From assembly GCA_913063045.1 (NCBI GenBank), contig CAJXYM010000011.1, positions 1 through 36,765 on the forward strand: 36,765 nucleotides of DNA. The letters are read 5' to 3'. The translations under genes were made by a program, and so were the position numbers. The stretch is from an uncultured Flavobacteriales bacterium (GTDB lineage: Bacteria; Bacteroidota; Bacteroidia; Flavobacteriales; BACL11). Below are positions 1 to 10,248 of the stretch, piece by piece (position 1 is the first letter of the stretch; each line of letters starts with the position of its first letter). Under the pieces are notes generated by a model that searched no databases, had not been told where the DNA came from, and was given only the letters and a program-made list of their open reading frames with translations.

Positions 1-2
1 AC

Positions 3-116
3 ATAGTAAATAGTGATCGCTTCATAATCACCAATAAAGATAAAGCAAGTGGAATTTATTTCTTGAAAATAGAAACTGAAAATCAGCTAATCAATCACAA
101 GATTATTTTAGAATAA
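3..116 (+). CDS. C-terminal fragment of a T9SS cargo protein (type-A sorting domain), cut by left edge
   Basis: An open frame enters from the left edge and ends at TAA 114-116, giving 37 residues. The tail contains SGIYFLKIETENQ followed by HKIILE. This GxYFxKI...KIxxE pattern is the end of the type-A sorting domain (Por secretion system C-terminal domain) that directs proteins through the Bacteroidota type IX secretion system to the cell surface or medium. The functional part of the protein lies outside the window, so its activity is unknown. The frame call is firm because the motif is characteristic; the family is recognised by eye only. Confidence 0.72.
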   Translation: MVNSDRFIITNKDKASGIYFLKIETENQLINHKIILE

Positions 117-171
117 TATACTTGCTCTCAATCTATAATATATTTCTTTTTTTTTAGTTCTTTAGAAAATT

Positions 172-208
172 ATAAGTAATTGAATATCAGTACTTATTAT
201 CTTTTTTT
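172..208 (+). terminator. Possible weak terminator after the left-edge gene
   Basis: ATAAGTA (172-178) and TACTTAT (191-197) form a perfect 7-bp inverted repeat with a 12-nt loop, followed by a T run at 202-208. The stem is mostly A-T pairs, so it would be a weak intrinsic terminator. It lies between the end of the left-edge gene and the promoter of the ribosomal operon, where one would be expected. Confidence 0.35.
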
Positions 209-259
209 GTTCTTTTGTTGTTCTATCAGATATTTCAGATTAAAAAAAAGACCCAACTA

Positions 260-291
260 TTTCACTTTTATGTAATAAATTGCTACTTTTG
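260..291 (+). promoter_or_regulatory. Probable promoter of the ribosomal super-operon
   Basis: TACTTTTG at 284-291 matches the Bacteroidota -7 consensus TAnnTTTG exactly. TTTC at 260-263 sits 20 bases upstream as a one-mismatch -33 element (consensus TTTG, spacing about 17-23). Transcription would begin near 298, leaving about 20 nt before the rpsL ATG, so there is no room for a long autoregulatory leader. Confidence 0.55.
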
Positions 292-317
292 CCGACCATT
301 TTAGTAAATAGATATAT

Positions 318-692
318 ATGCCAACAATAAACCAATTAGTAAGAAAAGGGAGGATTACAGTAAAGAAAAAGAGTAAATCTTTAGCACTACAAAGCTGTCC
401 TCAAAGAAGGGGAGTGTGTACAAGAGTTTATACAACAACTCCAAAGAAACCAAATTCAGCTTTACGAAAAGTTGCCAGAGTTAGATTAACTAATGGTAAC
501 GAAGTAAATGCGTATATTGGTGGTGAAGGTCATAACTTACAAGAATATTCAGTTGTGTTAGTTAGAGGTGGTAGAGTAAAAGATTTGCCTGGAGTAAGGT
601 ATCATATTGTTAGAGGTGCTCTAGATACATCAGGAGTTAATGAAAGAACTCAACGTAGATCAAAGTACGGAGCTAAGCGTCCAAAGAAATAA
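318..692 (+). CDS. rpsL: 30S ribosomal protein S12
   Basis: S12 sits at the decoding centre of the small subunit and helps control accuracy of tRNA selection. The 124-residue product has the usual length and carries the two conserved decoding loops: TPKKPNS with Lys43 and Lys44, and [12 protein letters not shown] with Lys88 and Asp89. The lysines where streptomycin-resistance substitutions usually arise (43 and 88) are the wild-type residues. It is the first gene of the 33-gene ribosomal cluster, 20-odd bases after a probable promoter, and rpsG follows after 10 bases. Confidence 0.98.
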   Translation: MPTINQLVRKGRITVKKKSKSLALQSCPQRRGVCTRVYTTTPKKPNSALRKVARVRLTNGNEVNAYIGGEGHNLQEYSVVLVRGGRVKDLPGVRYHIVRGALDTSGVNERTQRRSKYGAKRPKK

Positions 693-702
693 AACATAGA
701 TA

Positions 703-1173
703 ATGAGAAAGAAAAAAGCTAAAAAAAGAATATTACTTCCAGATCCAAGGTTTGGTAGTGCTTTAATTACAAGATTTGTAAATAACTTAATGTTAGATGG
801 TAGAAAAAATACTGCTTTCAAAGTTATGTATACAGCATTAGAAAATGTTGCTGAGAAAATAGAAGATGTAACTAGTTTAGAGGTTTTCGAAAAATCATTA
901 GAAAATGTAAGCCCTCACGTAGAAGTAAGAAGTAGAAGAATTGGTGGAGCTACATTTCAAATCCCTCATCCTGTTAGAGAAGATAGAAAAGTTTCATTAG
1001 GGATGAAATGGATGATTGGTGCTGCAAGGAAAAGAAACGAAAAAACAATGGATCAGAAGTTATCTGGAGAGATTCTAGCTGCTTATAAAGAAGAAGGAAC
1101 TGCTTATAAGAAAAAGCAAGATACTCATAGAATGGCTGAAGCTAATAAAGCATTTTCACATTTTAGATTTTAG
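703..1173 (+). CDS. rpsG: 30S ribosomal protein S7
   Basis: S7 nucleates folding of the 3' major domain of 16S rRNA and contacts the E-site tRNA. The 156-residue product has the family length, a basic N-terminus (MRKKKAKKR), the LPDPRFGS start of the conserved core, the beta-hairpin region [16 protein letters not shown], and ends in HFRF. It lies between rpsL and fusA, only 2 bases ahead of fusA, as in str operons generally. In E. coli S7 represses this operon by binding its mRNA; the 10-base rpsL-rpsG gap here is too short for the E. coli-type site. Confidence 0.98.
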   Translation: MRKKKAKKRILLPDPRFGSALITRFVNNLMLDGRKNTAFKVMYTALENVAEKIEDVTSLEVFEKSLENVSPHVEVRSRRIGGATFQIPHPVREDRKVSLGMKWMIGAARKRNEKTMDQKLSGEILAAYKEEGTAYKKKQDTHRMAEANKAFSHFRF

Positions 1174-1175
1174 AC

Positions 1176-3278
1176 ATGGCAAGAGACTTAAAATACACAA
1201 GAAATATAGGAATTGCAGCGCACATTGATGCTGGAAAAACTACTACTACTGAAAGGATACTTTACTATGGTGGAGTGAATCATAAGATTGGTGAAGTTCA
1301 TGATGGTGCTGCAACAATGGATTGGATGGAACAAGAGCAGGAAAGAGGAATTACTATTACATCTGCCGCTACTACATTAGGTTGGGATTATAGAGGTACA
1401 AATTATCATGTTAATATTATAGACACTCCTGGTCACGTAGATTTCACTGTTGAAGTTAATAGATCTCTTAGAGTTCTTGATGGATTAGTTTTTTTATTTA
1501 GTGCTGTTGATGGTGTTGAACCTCAATCTGAAACTAATTGGAGACTTGCAAATAATTATAATGTTCCAAGAATCGGTTTTGTAAATAAAATGGATAGACA
1601 GGGAGCAAATTTCCTTAAGGTTTCAGCTCAGGTTAAAGAAATGCTTGGAAGTCATGCACTTCCTTTACAGATTCCAATTGGTGCAGAAGATGACTTTAAA
1701 GGTGTTGTAGATTTAATAAATTTCAAGGGTATTGTTTGGAATGAAGATGATCAAGGTATGACATACAAAGAAGTAGAAATACCTGCTGATATTATTGATG
1801 AAGCTAGAGAATACAGAGGTCAGCTTTTAGAAGCTGTTGCTGAATTTGATGAGTCATTAATGGAGAAATATTTTGAAGATGAAAATTCATTAACTGAAGC
1901 AGAAATTTTATCTGCACTTAGAGAAGCAACTATTTCAGGTAAAGTTGTTCCTATGATGTGTGGTTCTGCTTTTAAAAATAAAGGTGTTCAGGCTATGCTT
2001 GATATGGTAATGGAAATTCTTCCTTCTCCTTTAGATGTTGAAGGGATTACAGGAACTAATCCTGACACAGACGCTGAAGAGACTAGACAGCCTTCTGCTA
2101 CAGATCCTTTTGCAGCTCTTGCTTTTAAAATTGCTACGGATCCCTATGTTGGTCGTTTATGCTTTACAAGAGCCTACTCGGGTACGTTAGATCAAGGAAC
2201 TTTTGTTTTAAATACTAGAACGGGTAAAAAAGAACGAATTTCTAGAATTTACCAAATGCATTCTAACAAGCAAAATCAAATTGATAAGCTACAAGCTGGA
2301 GATATTGCAGCGCTTGTTGGATTTAAAGATATTAGAACTGGAGATACACTATGTGATTTGAAATCTCCTATTGTTCTTGAATCAATGGACTTTCCAGAGC
2401 CGGTAATTGGAATAGCTATTGAGCCAAAAACTCAAAAAGATTTAGATAAATTAGGTGTAGCTCTTGCGAAGTTAACAGAAGAAGATCCTACTTTTTCAGT
2501 TAAAACAGATGAAGATTCAGGTCAAACAATTATATCTGGGATGGGTGAGTTACATTTAGATATTATTCTTGATAGATTAAAAAGGGAATTTGATGTTGAG
2601 TGTAATCAAGGAGCCCCTCAAGTAGCATATAAAGAAGCTATTACAACAGCAGTTAACCATAGAGAAGTCTTTAAAAAGCAATCAGGTGGTCGTGGTAAAT
2701 TTGCAGATATTAAATTTGAATTATCTCCTGTTGATGAAGATTTTGAAGGAGAAGGTTTACAATTTATCAATCTAATTAAAGGAGGAAATATTCCAAAAGA
2801 ATTTATTCCTTCAGTTGAGAAAGGCTTTAAGATGTCGATGACTAATGGTATCTTAGCTGGATTCCCTATTAACACAATGAAAGTTACTTTATCTGACGGT
2901 TCATATCATGATGTAGATTCAGATGCCTTGTCTTTTGAATTGTGTGCTCAAATAGCTTTTAAGCAAGCAGCAAAACTAGCTACACCTGTTTTACTTGAGC
3001 CAATAATGAAACTAACAGTTATTACTCCTGAGCAAAATATGGGAGATGTAATTGGAGATTTAAATAGAAGAAGGGGGCAGGTTGAAGGAATGGAAGATAA
3101 AGCTGGTGCTAAAGTTGTTAATGCTAAAGTACCTCTTTCAGAAATGTTCGGATATATTACTGATCTTAGAACAATTACATCTGGAAGAGCAACATCGACA
3201 ATGGAGTTTTTCTCTTTCGAGAATGCACCAAAAAATATTTCAGAAGAAGTTATAGCTAATATTAAAGGAGATAAATAA
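1176..3278 (+). CDS. fusA: Elongation factor G
   Basis: EF-G is the GTPase that drives tRNA-mRNA translocation and, with RRF, ribosome recycling. The 700-residue protein has the complete G domain: AHIDAGKTT (15-23), ERGITI (57-62, switch I/G2), DTPGH (83-87, with catalytic His87), NKMD (137-140), and [10 protein letters not shown] for G5. Domains II-V follow; the domain IV signature [12 protein letters not shown] and the domain V motif [20 protein letters not shown] are present. The next gene is rpsJ, not tuf, which is the normal Bacteroidota arrangement. Nothing suggests a paralogue such as FusB or TetQ-type protection protein. Confidence 0.98.
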   Translation: MARDLKYTRNIGIAAHIDAGKTTTTERILYYGGVNHKIGEVHDGAATMDWMEQEQERGITITSAATTLGWDYRGTNYHVNIIDTPGHVDFTVEVNRSLRVLDGLVFLFSAVDGVEPQSETNWRLANNYNVPRIGFVNKMDRQGANFLKVSAQVKEMLGSHALPLQIPIGAEDDFKGVVDLINFKGIVWNEDDQGMTYKEVEIPADIIDEAREYRGQLLEAVAEFDESLMEKYFEDENSLTEAEILSALREATISGKVVPMMCGSAFKNKGVQAMLDMVMEILPSPLDVEGITGTNPDTDAEETRQPSATDPFAALAFKIATDPYVGRLCFTRAYSGTLDQGTFVLNTRTGKKERISRIYQMHSNKQNQIDKLQAGDIAALVGFKDIRTGDTLCDLKSPIVLESMDFPEPVIGIAIEPKTQKDLDKLGVALAKLTEEDPTFSVKTDEDSGQTIISGMGELHLDIILDRLKREFDVECNQGAPQVAYKEAITTAVNHREVFKKQSGGRGKFADIKFELSPVDEDFEGEGLQFINLIKGGNIPKEFIPSVEKGFKMSMTNGILAGFPINTMKVTLSDGSYHDVDSDALSFELCAQIAFKQAAKLATPVLLEPIMKLTVITPEQNMGDVIGDLNRRRGQVEGMEDKAGAKVVNAKVPLSEMFGYITDLRTITSGRATSTMEFFSFENAPKNISEEVIANIKGDK

Positions 3279-3286
3279 AAACACTT

Positions 3287-3595
3287 ATGGCACAAAAAGT
3301 TAGAATAAAGCTTAAATCATTTGATCATAATTTAGTTGATCAATCCGCTGAGAAGATTGTTAAGACAGTAAAAAATTCTGGAGCTATTATTAGTGGGCCA
3401 ATTCCACTGCCTACGCATAAAAGAATATATACTGTATTAAGATCACCTCACGTAAATAAGCAAGCAAGAGAGCAGTTTCAACTTGCTAATCACAGAAGAC
3501 TAATGGATATTTATTCATCATCATCAAAAACAATTGATGCATTAATGAAGTTAGAATTGCCAAGTGGTGTTAAAGTAGAAATTAAAGTAATTTAA
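3287..3595 (+). CDS. rpsJ: 30S ribosomal protein S10
   Basis: S10 belongs to the 3' domain of the 30S head and is also NusE, the NusB/NusG partner in antitermination. The product is 102 residues, with [12 protein letters not shown] at the start, the [28 protein letters not shown] loop region in the middle and a V-E-I-K-V-I end. It follows fusA by 8 bases and so fuses the str and S10 operons into one unit with no visible promoter between them. Confidence 0.97.
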   Translation: MAQKVRIKLKSFDHNLVDQSAEKIVKTVKNSGAIISGPIPLPTHKRIYTVLRSPHVNKQAREQFQLANHRRLMDIYSSSSKTIDALMKLELPSGVKVEIKVI

Positions 3596-3607
3596 AAAAT
3601 TAGAAAG

Positions 3608-4225
3608 ATGCCAGGATTAATAGGTAAAAAAATAGGTATGACGTCAATGTTTTCTGAAGAAGGAAAAAACATCCCTTGTACTATTTTGCAAGTTGGACCA
3701 TGTGTGGTCTCTCAAGTTAAAACTGAGGAGATTGATGGTTATAGTGCTATTCAACTAGCTTATGACGAGCAAAAAGAATCAAGAATGTCTAAAGCTTTAA
3801 TGGGTCATTTGAAAAAAGCAAAAACAACTGCTGCTAAGAAATTAGTTGAAATTAGATCATTTGATAATGAAGTTGCTTTAGGAGATGTTTTGAAAGTTGA
3901 TCTTTTTGAAGAAGGTGATTTTGTTACTGTAGTTGGGACTTCTAAAGGAAAAGGTTTTCAAGGTGTTGTTAAAAGACATGGTTTTGCTGGTGTTGGTGAT
4001 GCAACGCACGGTCAACATAACAGATTAAGAGCTCCAGGATCTATTGGTGCTGCATCTTATCCTGCACGAGTTTTTAAAGGAATGAGAATGGCTGGTCAAA
4101 TGGGTAATGAAAGAGTTAAAGTTGAGAATTTACAAGTCATGAAAATTATGACTGATCGTAATGTAATTGTTGTTAAGGGAGCTGTTCCTGGAGCAAAAAA
4201 CTCATATATAATAATAGAGAAATAA
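3608..4225 (+). CDS. rplC: 50S ribosomal protein L3
   Basis: L3 is an early-assembly protein whose long central extension reaches the peptidyl-transferase centre. The 205-residue product begins [15 protein letters not shown] and contains the conserved segment [16 protein letters not shown] and the tip region [15 protein letters not shown], with the glutamine that is methylated by PrmB in E. coli. Its stop codon overlaps the rplD start by one base (TAATG), which suggests coupled translation. Confidence 0.97.
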   Translation: MPGLIGKKIGMTSMFSEEGKNIPCTILQVGPCVVSQVKTEEIDGYSAIQLAYDEQKESRMSKALMGHLKKAKTTAAKKLVEIRSFDNEVALGDVLKVDLFEEGDFVTVVGTSKGKGFQGVVKRHGFAGVGDATHGQHNRLRAPGSIGAASYPARVFKGMRMAGQMGNERVKVENLQVMKIMTDRNVIVVKGAVPGAKNSYIIIEK

Positions 4226-4848
4226 TGAAAATAGCCGTACATAATTTAAAAGGAAAAGAAACTACTAAGAAAGTAGAACTTAGCAAAGATATTTTTGGTA
4301 TTGAGCCAAATGATCATGCTATATATCTTGATGTTAAACAATACTTAGCTTCCCAAAGATTAGGTACGCACAGTTCAAAGGAAAGAGGAGCTGTAAAAGG
4401 AAGTAGAAGAAAACTAAGAAAACAAAAAGGTAGTGGTGCAGCAAGAGTTGGTGATATTAAGAATCCTTTATTTAGAGGTGGTGGTCGTGTTTTCGGTCCA
4501 AGACCAAGAAAATATGATTTTAAAGTAAATAGAAAAGTAAAAAGATTAGCTAGAAAATCTGCGCTTTCTTACAAGTTAACTCAAAAGAATATTATTATTC
4601 TTGAAGACTTTAATTTAGAAAGCCCATCTACTAAGCACTACAGTAGTACTTTAGCTAATTTTGAAGTACTAAATAATAAAACTGTATTAGTTCTTGATAA
4701 ACCAAATAAAAATATATTTTTGTCATCCCGAAATTTAAGTAGGGCAAAAGTAGTACTAGCCTCAGAACTAAATACTTATGACATTATGAATGCTAATAAG
4801 ATGTTGTTTGTAGAGTCTTCAATTAAGGAATTAGAAAATAATTTTTAA
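4225..4848 (+). CDS. rplD: 50S ribosomal protein L4
   Basis: L4 lines the nascent-peptide exit tunnel; in E. coli it also represses the S10 operon. The 207-residue product shows the tunnel-loop region with RKLRKQKGSGAARVGD and LFRGGGRVFGPRPRKY, where macrolide-resistance changes can occur. Length is close to the family norm. It starts on the last base of the rplC stop. I see no S10-type leader upstream of rpsJ, so E. coli-style L4 autoregulation cannot be inferred. Confidence 0.97.
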   Translation: MKIAVHNLKGKETTKKVELSKDIFGIEPNDHAIYLDVKQYLASQRLGTHSSKERGAVKGSRRKLRKQKGSGAARVGDIKNPLFRGGGRVFGPRPRKYDFKVNRKVKRLARKSALSYKLTQKNIIILEDFNLESPSTKHYSSTLANFEVLNNKTVLVLDKPNKNIFLSSRNLSRAKVVLASELNTYDIMNANKMLFVESSIKELENNF

Positions 4849-4859
4849 TATTTAATATA

Positions 4860-5150
4860 ATGAGTATTATAAAAAAACCAGTAATTACAGAAAAAATGAC
4901 TAACGATAGTGAGAAGTTTAATCGTTATGCATTTGTAGTTGAAAAAAAAGCTAATAAGATCGAAATTAAAAAAGCTGTTGAGCAACAATATGATGTTGTT
5001 GTTGAGTCAGTAAGAACGATGATCTGTATTGGTAAAAAAAGAGTTAGAGGTACTAAATCAGGTCAAATTACAGGAATGACAAGCACATATAAGAAAGCAA
5101 TTGTGCAACTTTCTCCTGGAGATTCAATTGATTTTTACAGTAATATTTAA
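4860..5150 (+). CDS. rplW: 50S ribosomal protein L23
   Basis: L23 sits at the tunnel exit and is the docking site for trigger factor and SRP. The 96-residue product begins MSIIKKPVITEKMT, contains FVVEKKANKIEIKKAVEQQYDVVVESVRT, and keeps the GKKKR-like loop as IGKKRVRG. It ends in the Bacteroidota-style LSPGDSIDFYSNI. The gap to rplD is 11 bases and to rplB 10 bases. Confidence 0.96.
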   Translation: MSIIKKPVITEKMTNDSEKFNRYAFVVEKKANKIEIKKAVEQQYDVVVESVRTMICIGKKRVRGTKSGQITGMTSTYKKAIVQLSPGDSIDFYSNI

Positions 5151-5160
5151 TTAAGAGAAA

Positions 5161-5988
5161 ATGGCAGTAAGAAAATTTAAACCAACAACACCGGGTCAAA
5201 GACATAAAGTAGCAATCTCTTTTGACACAATTACAGCTTCTAAGCCTCAAAAAAGCTTATTAGTTACTAAGACTAGATCAGGCGGTAGAAATGATACTGG
5301 TAAAATGACTATTGCTAATGTTGGGGGTGGGCACAAGCAAAAATATAGATTAGTTGATTTTAAAAGAGAAAAATTTAATATTCCAGCTAAGGTTGCAACT
5401 ATTGAATACGATCCAAATAGAACAGCTAATATTGCTCTTCTTAATTATGTTGATGGTGAAAAAAGATATATTATCGCTCCTGAAGGTCTAACTGTAGGGA
5501 TGGAAGTTATTTCATCAGATAGTGCTCCAATTAATGTTGGAAATACACTTCCTTTAAGCGCTCTTCCTCTTGGTACTATTATTCATAATGTTGAATTAAA
5601 GCCAGGTCAAGGAGGTATTATGGTTAGAAGTGCAGGGTCATATGCTCAATTGATGGCAAGAGATGGTAAGTATGCTACTGTTAAATTAGCTTCAGGAGAA
5701 ATTAGAAGAGTCCTCGTTACTTGTTTAGCTACTATAGGAACTGTATCAAATTCTCAACATCAACTTCAAATTTCTGGTAAAGCAGGAAGAAGTAGATGGC
5801 AAGGAAGAAGACCTAATGTTAGAGCAACAGTTAAAAATCCTGTTGACCATCCAATGGGTGGTGGTGAAGGAAAACACTCTGGTGGATTGCCAAGAAACAA
5901 GAATGGTGTTCCAGCTAAAGGGTATAAAACAAGAAATAAGAAAAAACTTTCTAATAAGTTTATAATTGAAAGAAGAAAAAAGAAATAA
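5161..5988 (+). CDS. rplB: 50S ribosomal protein L2
   Basis: L2 is needed for subunit association and peptidyl-transferase activity. The 275-residue product matches the family length (E. coli 273). The C-terminal loop [17 protein letters not shown] spans about 226-242 with the conserved His230, and the RNA-binding core contains [15 protein letters not shown] and [17 protein letters not shown]. It is followed by rpsS after only 3 bases. Confidence 0.98.
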   Translation: MAVRKFKPTTPGQRHKVAISFDTITASKPQKSLLVTKTRSGGRNDTGKMTIANVGGGHKQKYRLVDFKREKFNIPAKVATIEYDPNRTANIALLNYVDGEKRYIIAPEGLTVGMEVISSDSAPINVGNTLPLSALPLGTIIHNVELKPGQGGIMVRSAGSYAQLMARDGKYATVKLASGEIRRVLVTCLATIGTVSNSQHQLQISGKAGRSRWQGRRPNVRATVKNPVDHPMGGGEGKHSGGLPRNKNGVPAKGYKTRNKKKLSNKFIIERRKKK

Positions 5989-5991
5989 GTT

Positions 5992-6261
5992 ATGGCTAGA
6001 TCATTAAAAAAAGGACCTTATATTCATTACAAACTACAGAAAAAAGTTGATGTAATGAATGACTTAGGAAAAAATTCAGTAATTAAAACTTGGTCAAGAT
6101 CATCAATGATATCTCCTGATTTTGTTGGGAAAACTTTTGGTGTTCATAATGGAAGACAGTTTATTCCTGTTTATTGTACTGAGAATATGGTAGGTCATAA
6201 ATTAGGAGAATTCTCTCCAACAAGAACCTTTAGAGGTCATGGTGGTAACAGAAAAAAATAA
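5992..6261 (+). CDS. rpsS: 30S ribosomal protein S19
   Basis: S19 is a 30S head protein close to the A-site finger contact. The 89-residue product starts [15 protein letters not shown] and has [23 protein letters not shown] and the C-terminal [12 protein letters not shown] signature. It is 3 bases after rplB and 4 bases before rplV. Confidence 0.97.
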   Translation: MARSLKKGPYIHYKLQKKVDVMNDLGKNSVIKTWSRSSMISPDFVGKTFGVHNGRQFIPVYCTENMVGHKLGEFSPTRTFRGHGGNRKK

Positions 6262-6265
6262 ATAA

Positions 6266-6673
6266 ATGGGATCTAGAAAAAGAATAAAAGCAGATAGTAT
6301 GAAGGAAGCAAGGAAAAATATCGCCTTTGCTAAACTTAATAACTGTCCTACATCTCCAAGAAAAATGAGGCTTATAGCTGATTTAATCAGAGGAATGAAC
6401 GCAGATAGAGCATTGTCTGAATTAAAATTAAATCCAAAAGAAGCTTCAAATAGAATGGAGAAATTACTCCTTTCTGCTCTAGCTAATTGGGAGTCTAAGA
6501 ATGAAGGAAAGAAAATGGATGAAAGTAATTTATATGTCTCTGAAGTTACAGTTGATGGTGGAAGAATGTTAAAAAGAGTTCAACCAGCTCCTCAAGGAAG
6601 AGCGCATAGAATTAGAAAAAGATCAAATCATGTAACGCTTGTTGTTGATAGTAGAAAAATAGAAATAAATTAA
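6266..6673 (+). CDS. rplV: 50S ribosomal protein L22
   Basis: L22 forms part of the exit-tunnel constriction with L4. The product is 135 residues, longer than E. coli L22 (110), because of an N-terminal extension beginning [20 protein letters not shown], usual in Bacteroidota. The family core starts at [17 protein letters not shown], and the tunnel beta-hairpin lies around [22 protein letters not shown], ending SNHVTLVV. The first ATG is kept because the extension matches relatives from memory. Confidence 0.96.
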   Translation: MGSRKRIKADSMKEARKNIAFAKLNNCPTSPRKMRLIADLIRGMNADRALSELKLNPKEASNRMEKLLLSALANWESKNEGKKMDESNLYVSEVTVDGGRMLKRVQPAPQGRAHRIRKRSNHVTLVVDSRKIEIN

Positions 6674-6676
6674 TTT

Positions 6677-7372
6677 ATGGGACAAAAAACAAATCCAATA
6701 GGTAATAGGTTAGGAATAATAAGAGGATGGGAATCTAACTGGTACGGTGGTGATAATTTCGGTGATAAATTAGCTGAAGATTATAAAATTAGAAAGTATC
6801 TTAATGTTAGACTTTCTAAAGGAAGTGTATCAAAAATTGCTATTGAACGTACTCTTAAATTAGTAACTATAACTATTCATACCGCTAGACCTGGAATCAT
6901 TATTGGTAAAGGTGGTCAAGAAGTTGAAAATTTAAAAGAAGAAATAAAGAAAATTACTAGTAAAGAAATTCAGATTAATATTTTCGAAGTAAAAAAACCT
7001 GACCTTGAAGCTACTTTAGTTGCTGATAGTATTGCTAGGCAAGTCGAGGGTAGAATTTCATATAAAAGAGCAACAAAAATGGCAATTGCCTCATCTATGA
7101 GAAATGGTGCTGAAGGAATTAAAGTTCAGATTTCAGGTAGATTAAATGGAGCGGAGATGGCAAGATCTGAAATGTTTAAAGATGGAAGAACTCCTCTTCA
7201 CACATTTAGAGCAGATATTGATTACTCACTAGCTGAAGCCCAAACAACTTATGGTTTAATTGGAATAAAAGTTTGGATATGTAGAGGAGAGGTTTATGGT
7301 AAAAGAGATTTAATGTTACACTTTAAAGCTCCTAAGAAATCTGGAAATAACTCACAAAGAAGACGAAAGTAG
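6677..7372 (+). CDS. rpsC: 30S ribosomal protein S3
   Basis: S3 lines the mRNA entry channel and contributes to helicase activity with S4. The 231-residue product begins [18 protein letters not shown] and has a KH domain with the GxxG signature GIIIGKGG at 73-80. The C-terminal half has [14 protein letters not shown] and the GKRDLMLH segment. It is followed by rplP after a 26-base AT-rich gap. Confidence 0.98.
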   Translation: MGQKTNPIGNRLGIIRGWESNWYGGDNFGDKLAEDYKIRKYLNVRLSKGSVSKIAIERTLKLVTITIHTARPGIIIGKGGQEVENLKEEIKKITSKEIQINIFEVKKPDLEATLVADSIARQVEGRISYKRATKMAIASSMRNGAEGIKVQISGRLNGAEMARSEMFKDGRTPLHTFRADIDYSLAEAQTTYGLIGIKVWICRGEVYGKRDLMLHFKAPKKSGNNSQRRRK

Positions 7373-7398
7373 TTTAGAAATAAGAAAATAATAAAGAA

Positions 7399-7818
7399 AT
7401 GTTACAACCAAAAAAGTCAAAATATAGAAGAATGCAAAAAGGAAAGATGAAAGGTAATGCCAATAGAGGTCACCTTTTAGCTTTCGGGTCATTTGGTATC
7501 AAAGCTCTTGAAGAAACTTGGCTTACTGCACGTCAGATTGAGGCAGCAAGAATTGCTGTTACAAGGTACATGAAAAGACAAGGTCAAGTATGGATTAGAG
7601 TTTTTCCTGACAAGCCTATTACTAAAAAACCAGCAGAAGTTAGAATGGGTAAAGGTAAAGGAGCTCCAGAATATTGGGCTGCTTGTGTTAGTCCTGGAAG
7701 AATGCTTTTTGAATGTGACGGTGTTGATTTTGAAACTGCTAAAGAAGCTCTTAGGCTTGCAGCTCAGAAGCTTCCAATTAAGACAAGGTTTGTAATGAGA
7801 AGAGATTTAGTACAATAA
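7399..7818 (+). CDS. rplP: 50S ribosomal protein L16
   Basis: L16 helps position A-site tRNA on the large subunit. The 139-residue product begins [19 protein letters not shown] and contains [39 protein letters not shown] and the C-terminal [17 protein letters not shown] helix. Length and motifs are standard. Confidence 0.97.
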   Translation: MLQPKKSKYRRMQKGKMKGNANRGHLLAFGSFGIKALEETWLTARQIEAARIAVTRYMKRQGQVWIRVFPDKPITKKPAEVRMGKGKGAPEYWAACVSPGRMLFECDGVDFETAKEALRLAAQKLPIKTRFVMRRDLVQ

Positions 7819-7828
7819 AAAAAATAAG

Positions 7829-8026
7829 ATGAAAGAATTAGTATTAACAGATATGCCTTTAAACGAATTAAACGATCTTCTGGATTCAGAAAAAGATAGA
7901 TTAGTTAAATTAAAGATGAGTCATGCAGTTTCTCCTTTAGAGAACCCATTGTCTATCAAGTTTGCAAGAAAAAAAATTGCTAGAATAATGACTGAAATTA
8001 GTAGAAGAAGGCTTGTAACAAAATAA
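7829..8026 (+). CDS. rpmC: 50S ribosomal protein L29
   Basis: L29 lies beside L23 at the tunnel exit. It is a small 65-residue two-helix protein with the conserved [32 protein letters not shown] core. Its position between rplP and rpsQ is the universal order. Gaps are 10 bases on both sides. Confidence 0.95.
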   Translation: MKELVLTDMPLNELNDLLDSEKDRLVKLKMSHAVSPLENPLSIKFARKKIARIMTEISRRRLVTK

Positions 8027-8036
8027 TTATTTTATA

Positions 8037-8291
8037 ATGAATAGAAATATAAGAAAAGAAAGAGTAGGAGTTGTTACTAGCAATAAGATGGAAAAATCTA
8101 TTGTAGTTTCAATTGAAAGAAAAGTAAAACATGATCTTTATGGTAAGTATTTAAAGAAAACTTCAAAATTAACAGCTCATGATGAAAAGAATGATTGTAA
8201 TGAAGGAGACACTGTTAAAATCATGGAATCACGTCCAATAAGTAAAAATAAGAATTGGAGATTAGTAGAAATAATTGAAAGAGCGAAATAA
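8037..8291 (+). CDS. rpsQ: 30S ribosomal protein S17
   Basis: S17 is an OB-fold primary 16S rRNA-binding protein. The 84-residue product has the signature [28 protein letters not shown] and the C-terminal [23 protein letters not shown]. Its stop shares one base with the rplN start (TAATG), suggesting translational coupling. Confidence 0.97.
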   Translation: MNRNIRKERVGVVTSNKMEKSIVVSIERKVKHDLYGKYLKKTSKLTAHDEKNDCNEGDTVKIMESRPISKNKNWRLVEIIERAK

Positions 8292-8659
8292 TGATACAAC
8301 AAGAATCAAGAGTAAAAGTAGCTGACAATAGCGGAGCAAAAGAAATTCTTTGTATAAGAGTTTTAGGTGGTACTGGTAAACGTTATGCTTCTGTTGGAGA
8401 CAAAATAGTTGGGAGTGTTAAAAATGCAGTGCCTTCTGGAACTATAAAAAAAGGACAAGTTGTTAAGGCTGTTATAGTTAGAGTGAAAAAAGAGGTGAGA
8501 AGACCAGATGGTTCATATATTAGATTTAATGACAATGCATGCGTTATTATTGATGAGAATGGTCAAATGAAAGGTACTCGTGTTTTTGGTCCTGTTGCTA
8601 GAGAGTTAAGAGATAATGATTTTATGAAGGTCGTTTCATTAGCACCTGAAGTATTATAA
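8291..8659 (+). CDS. rplN: 50S ribosomal protein L14
   Basis: L14 contributes to intersubunit bridges B5 and B8 and binds the RsfS silencing factor. The 122-residue product begins [18 protein letters not shown] and carries the family signature around [27 protein letters not shown]. Length equals the family norm of 122-123. Confidence 0.97.
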   Translation: MIQQESRVKVADNSGAKEILCIRVLGGTGKRYASVGDKIVGSVKNAVPSGTIKKGQVVKAVIVRVKKEVRRPDGSYIRFNDNACVIIDENGQMKGTRVFGPVARELRDNDFMKVVSLAPEVL

Positions 8660-8668
8660 ATTAAGAAA

Positions 8669-8992
8669 ATGGCGAAAATAAAAATTAAGAAAAACGATAA
8701 TGTACTTGTTATTGCTGGTACATCAAAAGGAACTAAGGGAAAAGTAGTTAAAGTTATGCCTGGAGTGAATAGAGCAATTGTTGAAGGAGTAAATATGGTT
8801 TCTAAGCATACAAAACCTAATGCTGCTAATCCACAAGGTGGTATTGTTAAACAAGAATCCTCTATTCATATCTCTAATATTCAACTAATAGATCCTAAGA
8901 CTGATAAACCAACAAGAGTTGGAAGAGTTAGAGACGAAAAAACTGGTAAAATTGAAAGATTTGCTAAAACAACAAAAGAAGTAATAAAGTAA
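8669..8992 (+). CDS. rplX: 50S ribosomal protein L24
   Basis: L24 initiates 50S assembly. The 107-residue product contains a KOW motif: [34 protein letters not shown], followed by the [18 protein letters not shown] segment. Its stop overlaps the rplE start by one base (TAATG). Confidence 0.97.
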   Translation: MAKIKIKKNDNVLVIAGTSKGTKGKVVKVMPGVNRAIVEGVNMVSKHTKPNAANPQGGIVKQESSIHISNIQLIDPKTDKPTRVGRVRDEKTGKIERFAKTTKEVIK

Positions 8993-9543
8993 TGGAATAT
9001 ATACCACGATTAAAAGAAAAGTATAAAACTGAGATTATTAATAATCTTAAGGGAAACTACAAGTCAGTAATGGAAGTTCCTAGACTATTAAAAATTTGTT
9101 TAAATCAAGGAGTTGGAAGTGCAACAACTGATAAAAAGCAAATTGAGGCTGCTCAAAAAGAGATGTCAACTATTACTGGTCAAAAAGCAGTTTTAACTAA
9201 ATCTAAAAAAGATATATCTAATTTTAAGCTTAGAAAAGGCATGCCTGTTGGAGTGATGGTTACTCTTAGAGGTAATCAAATGTATGAGTTTTTAGATAGA
9301 TTTGTTACTTCTACACTTCCTAGAATTAGAGATTTTCAAGGAATTTCAAATAAAGGTTTTGATGGAAGAGGGAATTTTACTCTTGGAATTAAAGAACAGA
9401 TAGCCTTTCCTGAAATTAGTATTGATAAAATCCTAAAGGTTACTGGAATGGATATCACATTTGTAACTAATGCAAATTCTGATGAAAACGCATTAGCTTT
9501 ACTTAAAGAATTAGGTATTCCTTTTAAAAAAAATAAACAATAA
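8992..9543 (+). CDS. rplE: 50S ribosomal protein L5
   Basis: L5 binds 5S rRNA and forms bridge B1b with S13. The 183-residue product begins [15 protein letters not shown] and has the conserved [32 protein letters not shown] and [31 protein letters not shown] blocks (here with IRDFQG). It is followed by rpsN after 3 bases. Confidence 0.97.
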   Translation: MEYIPRLKEKYKTEIINNLKGNYKSVMEVPRLLKICLNQGVGSATTDKKQIEAAQKEMSTITGQKAVLTKSKKDISNFKLRKGMPVGVMVTLRGNQMYEFLDRFVTSTLPRIRDFQGISNKGFDGRGNFTLGIKEQIAFPEISIDKILKVTGMDITFVTNANSDENALALLKELGIPFKKNKQ

Positions 9544-9546
9544 GAT

Positions 9547-9816
9547 ATGGCAAAAGAATCAATGAAAGCTCGTGAGGTTAAAAGAGCTAAGTGCGTTGCT
9601 AAATACGCTGATAAAAGAGCTGCACTTAAAGCGGCTGGTGATTTTGTAGGTTTACAAAAGTTACCTAAAGATGCTTCACCTATAAGAATGCATAATAGGT
9701 GTAAGTTAACTGGTAGGCCTAAAGGTTACATGAGGCAGTTTGGTCTTTCTCGTGTTATGTTTAGAGAAATGGCAAATTTTGGTTTAATCCCTGGCGTTAA
9801 GAAGGCAAGCTGGTAA
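9547..9816 (+). CDS. rpsN: 30S ribosomal protein S14 (long, zinc-free form)
   Basis: S14 is a late-assembling 30S head protein. The 89-residue product is the long form: it lacks the paired CxxC zinc ribbon of the 61-residue type and has only isolated cysteines (KAKC and [20 protein letters not shown]). The C-terminal [17 protein letters not shown] is diagnostic. A zinc-free S14 fits with the zinc-free L36 encoded downstream by rpmJ. Confidence 0.97.
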   Translation: MAKESMKAREVKRAKCVAKYADKRAALKAAGDFVGLQKLPKDASPIRMHNRCKLTGRPKGYMRQFGLSRVMFREMANFGLIPGVKKASW

Positions 9817-9835
9817 TTTATAAATAAAAGAAACG

Positions 9836-10237
9836 ATGTTTACAGATCCAATAGCAGATTATTTAACTAGAGTAAGAAATGCTCAAATGGCAGGTCATAA
9901 AGTTGTTGATATACCAGCCTCTAATATGAAAAAAGAAATAACTAAAATTCTTCATGATAAAGGTTATATCTTAAATTATAAAATAGAGGATGAGGTTAAT
10001 TACCAAGGAAATATAAAAATTGCCTTAAAGTATAATCATAAAACTAAGTCACCAGCAATTAAAAAATTATTAAGAATTAGTAAGCCTGGTCTTAGAAAGT
10101 ATACTAGCTCTTCAACTCTACCTAGAGTGATAAATGGCTTAGGTATTGCCATTGTTTCAACTTCCAAAGGTGTTATAACTGATAAAGAAGCAAGAGATTT
10201 AAAAATAGGTGGTGAAGTTATTTGTCATATTTATTAA
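9836..10237 (+). CDS. rpsH: 30S ribosomal protein S8
   Basis: S8 binds the central domain of 16S rRNA and in E. coli represses the spc operon. The 133-residue product begins [21 protein letters not shown] and ends with the conserved [19 protein letters not shown]. The signature [32 protein letters not shown] spans the second half. It stops 11 bases before the rplF start chosen here. Confidence 0.97.
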   Translation: MFTDPIADYLTRVRNAQMAGHKVVDIPASNMKKEITKILHDKGYILNYKIEDEVNYQGNIKIALKYNHKTKSPAIKKLLRISKPGLRKYTSSSTLPRVINGLGIAIVSTSKGVITDKEARDLKIGGEVICHIY

Positions 10238-10248
10238 AAAAAAGAAGA

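Noticed and set aside
318-692. Possible streptomycin-resistance allele of S12
   Set aside because: Lys43 and Lys88 are the wild-type residues.
3279-3286. Apparent loss of tuf between fusA and rpsJ
   Set aside because: EF-Tu is encoded elsewhere in Bacteroidota; this order is normal and not a deletion.
2618-3295. Two minus-strand open frames opposite fusA
   Set aside because: They lie wholly opposite conserved EF-G domains IV and V, and show no family motif or promoter.
10222-10248. TTG start giving a longer L6
   Set aside because: The nine added residues overlap rpsH and do not match L6 proteins; the ATG at 10249 gives the canonical MSRIGNNP start.
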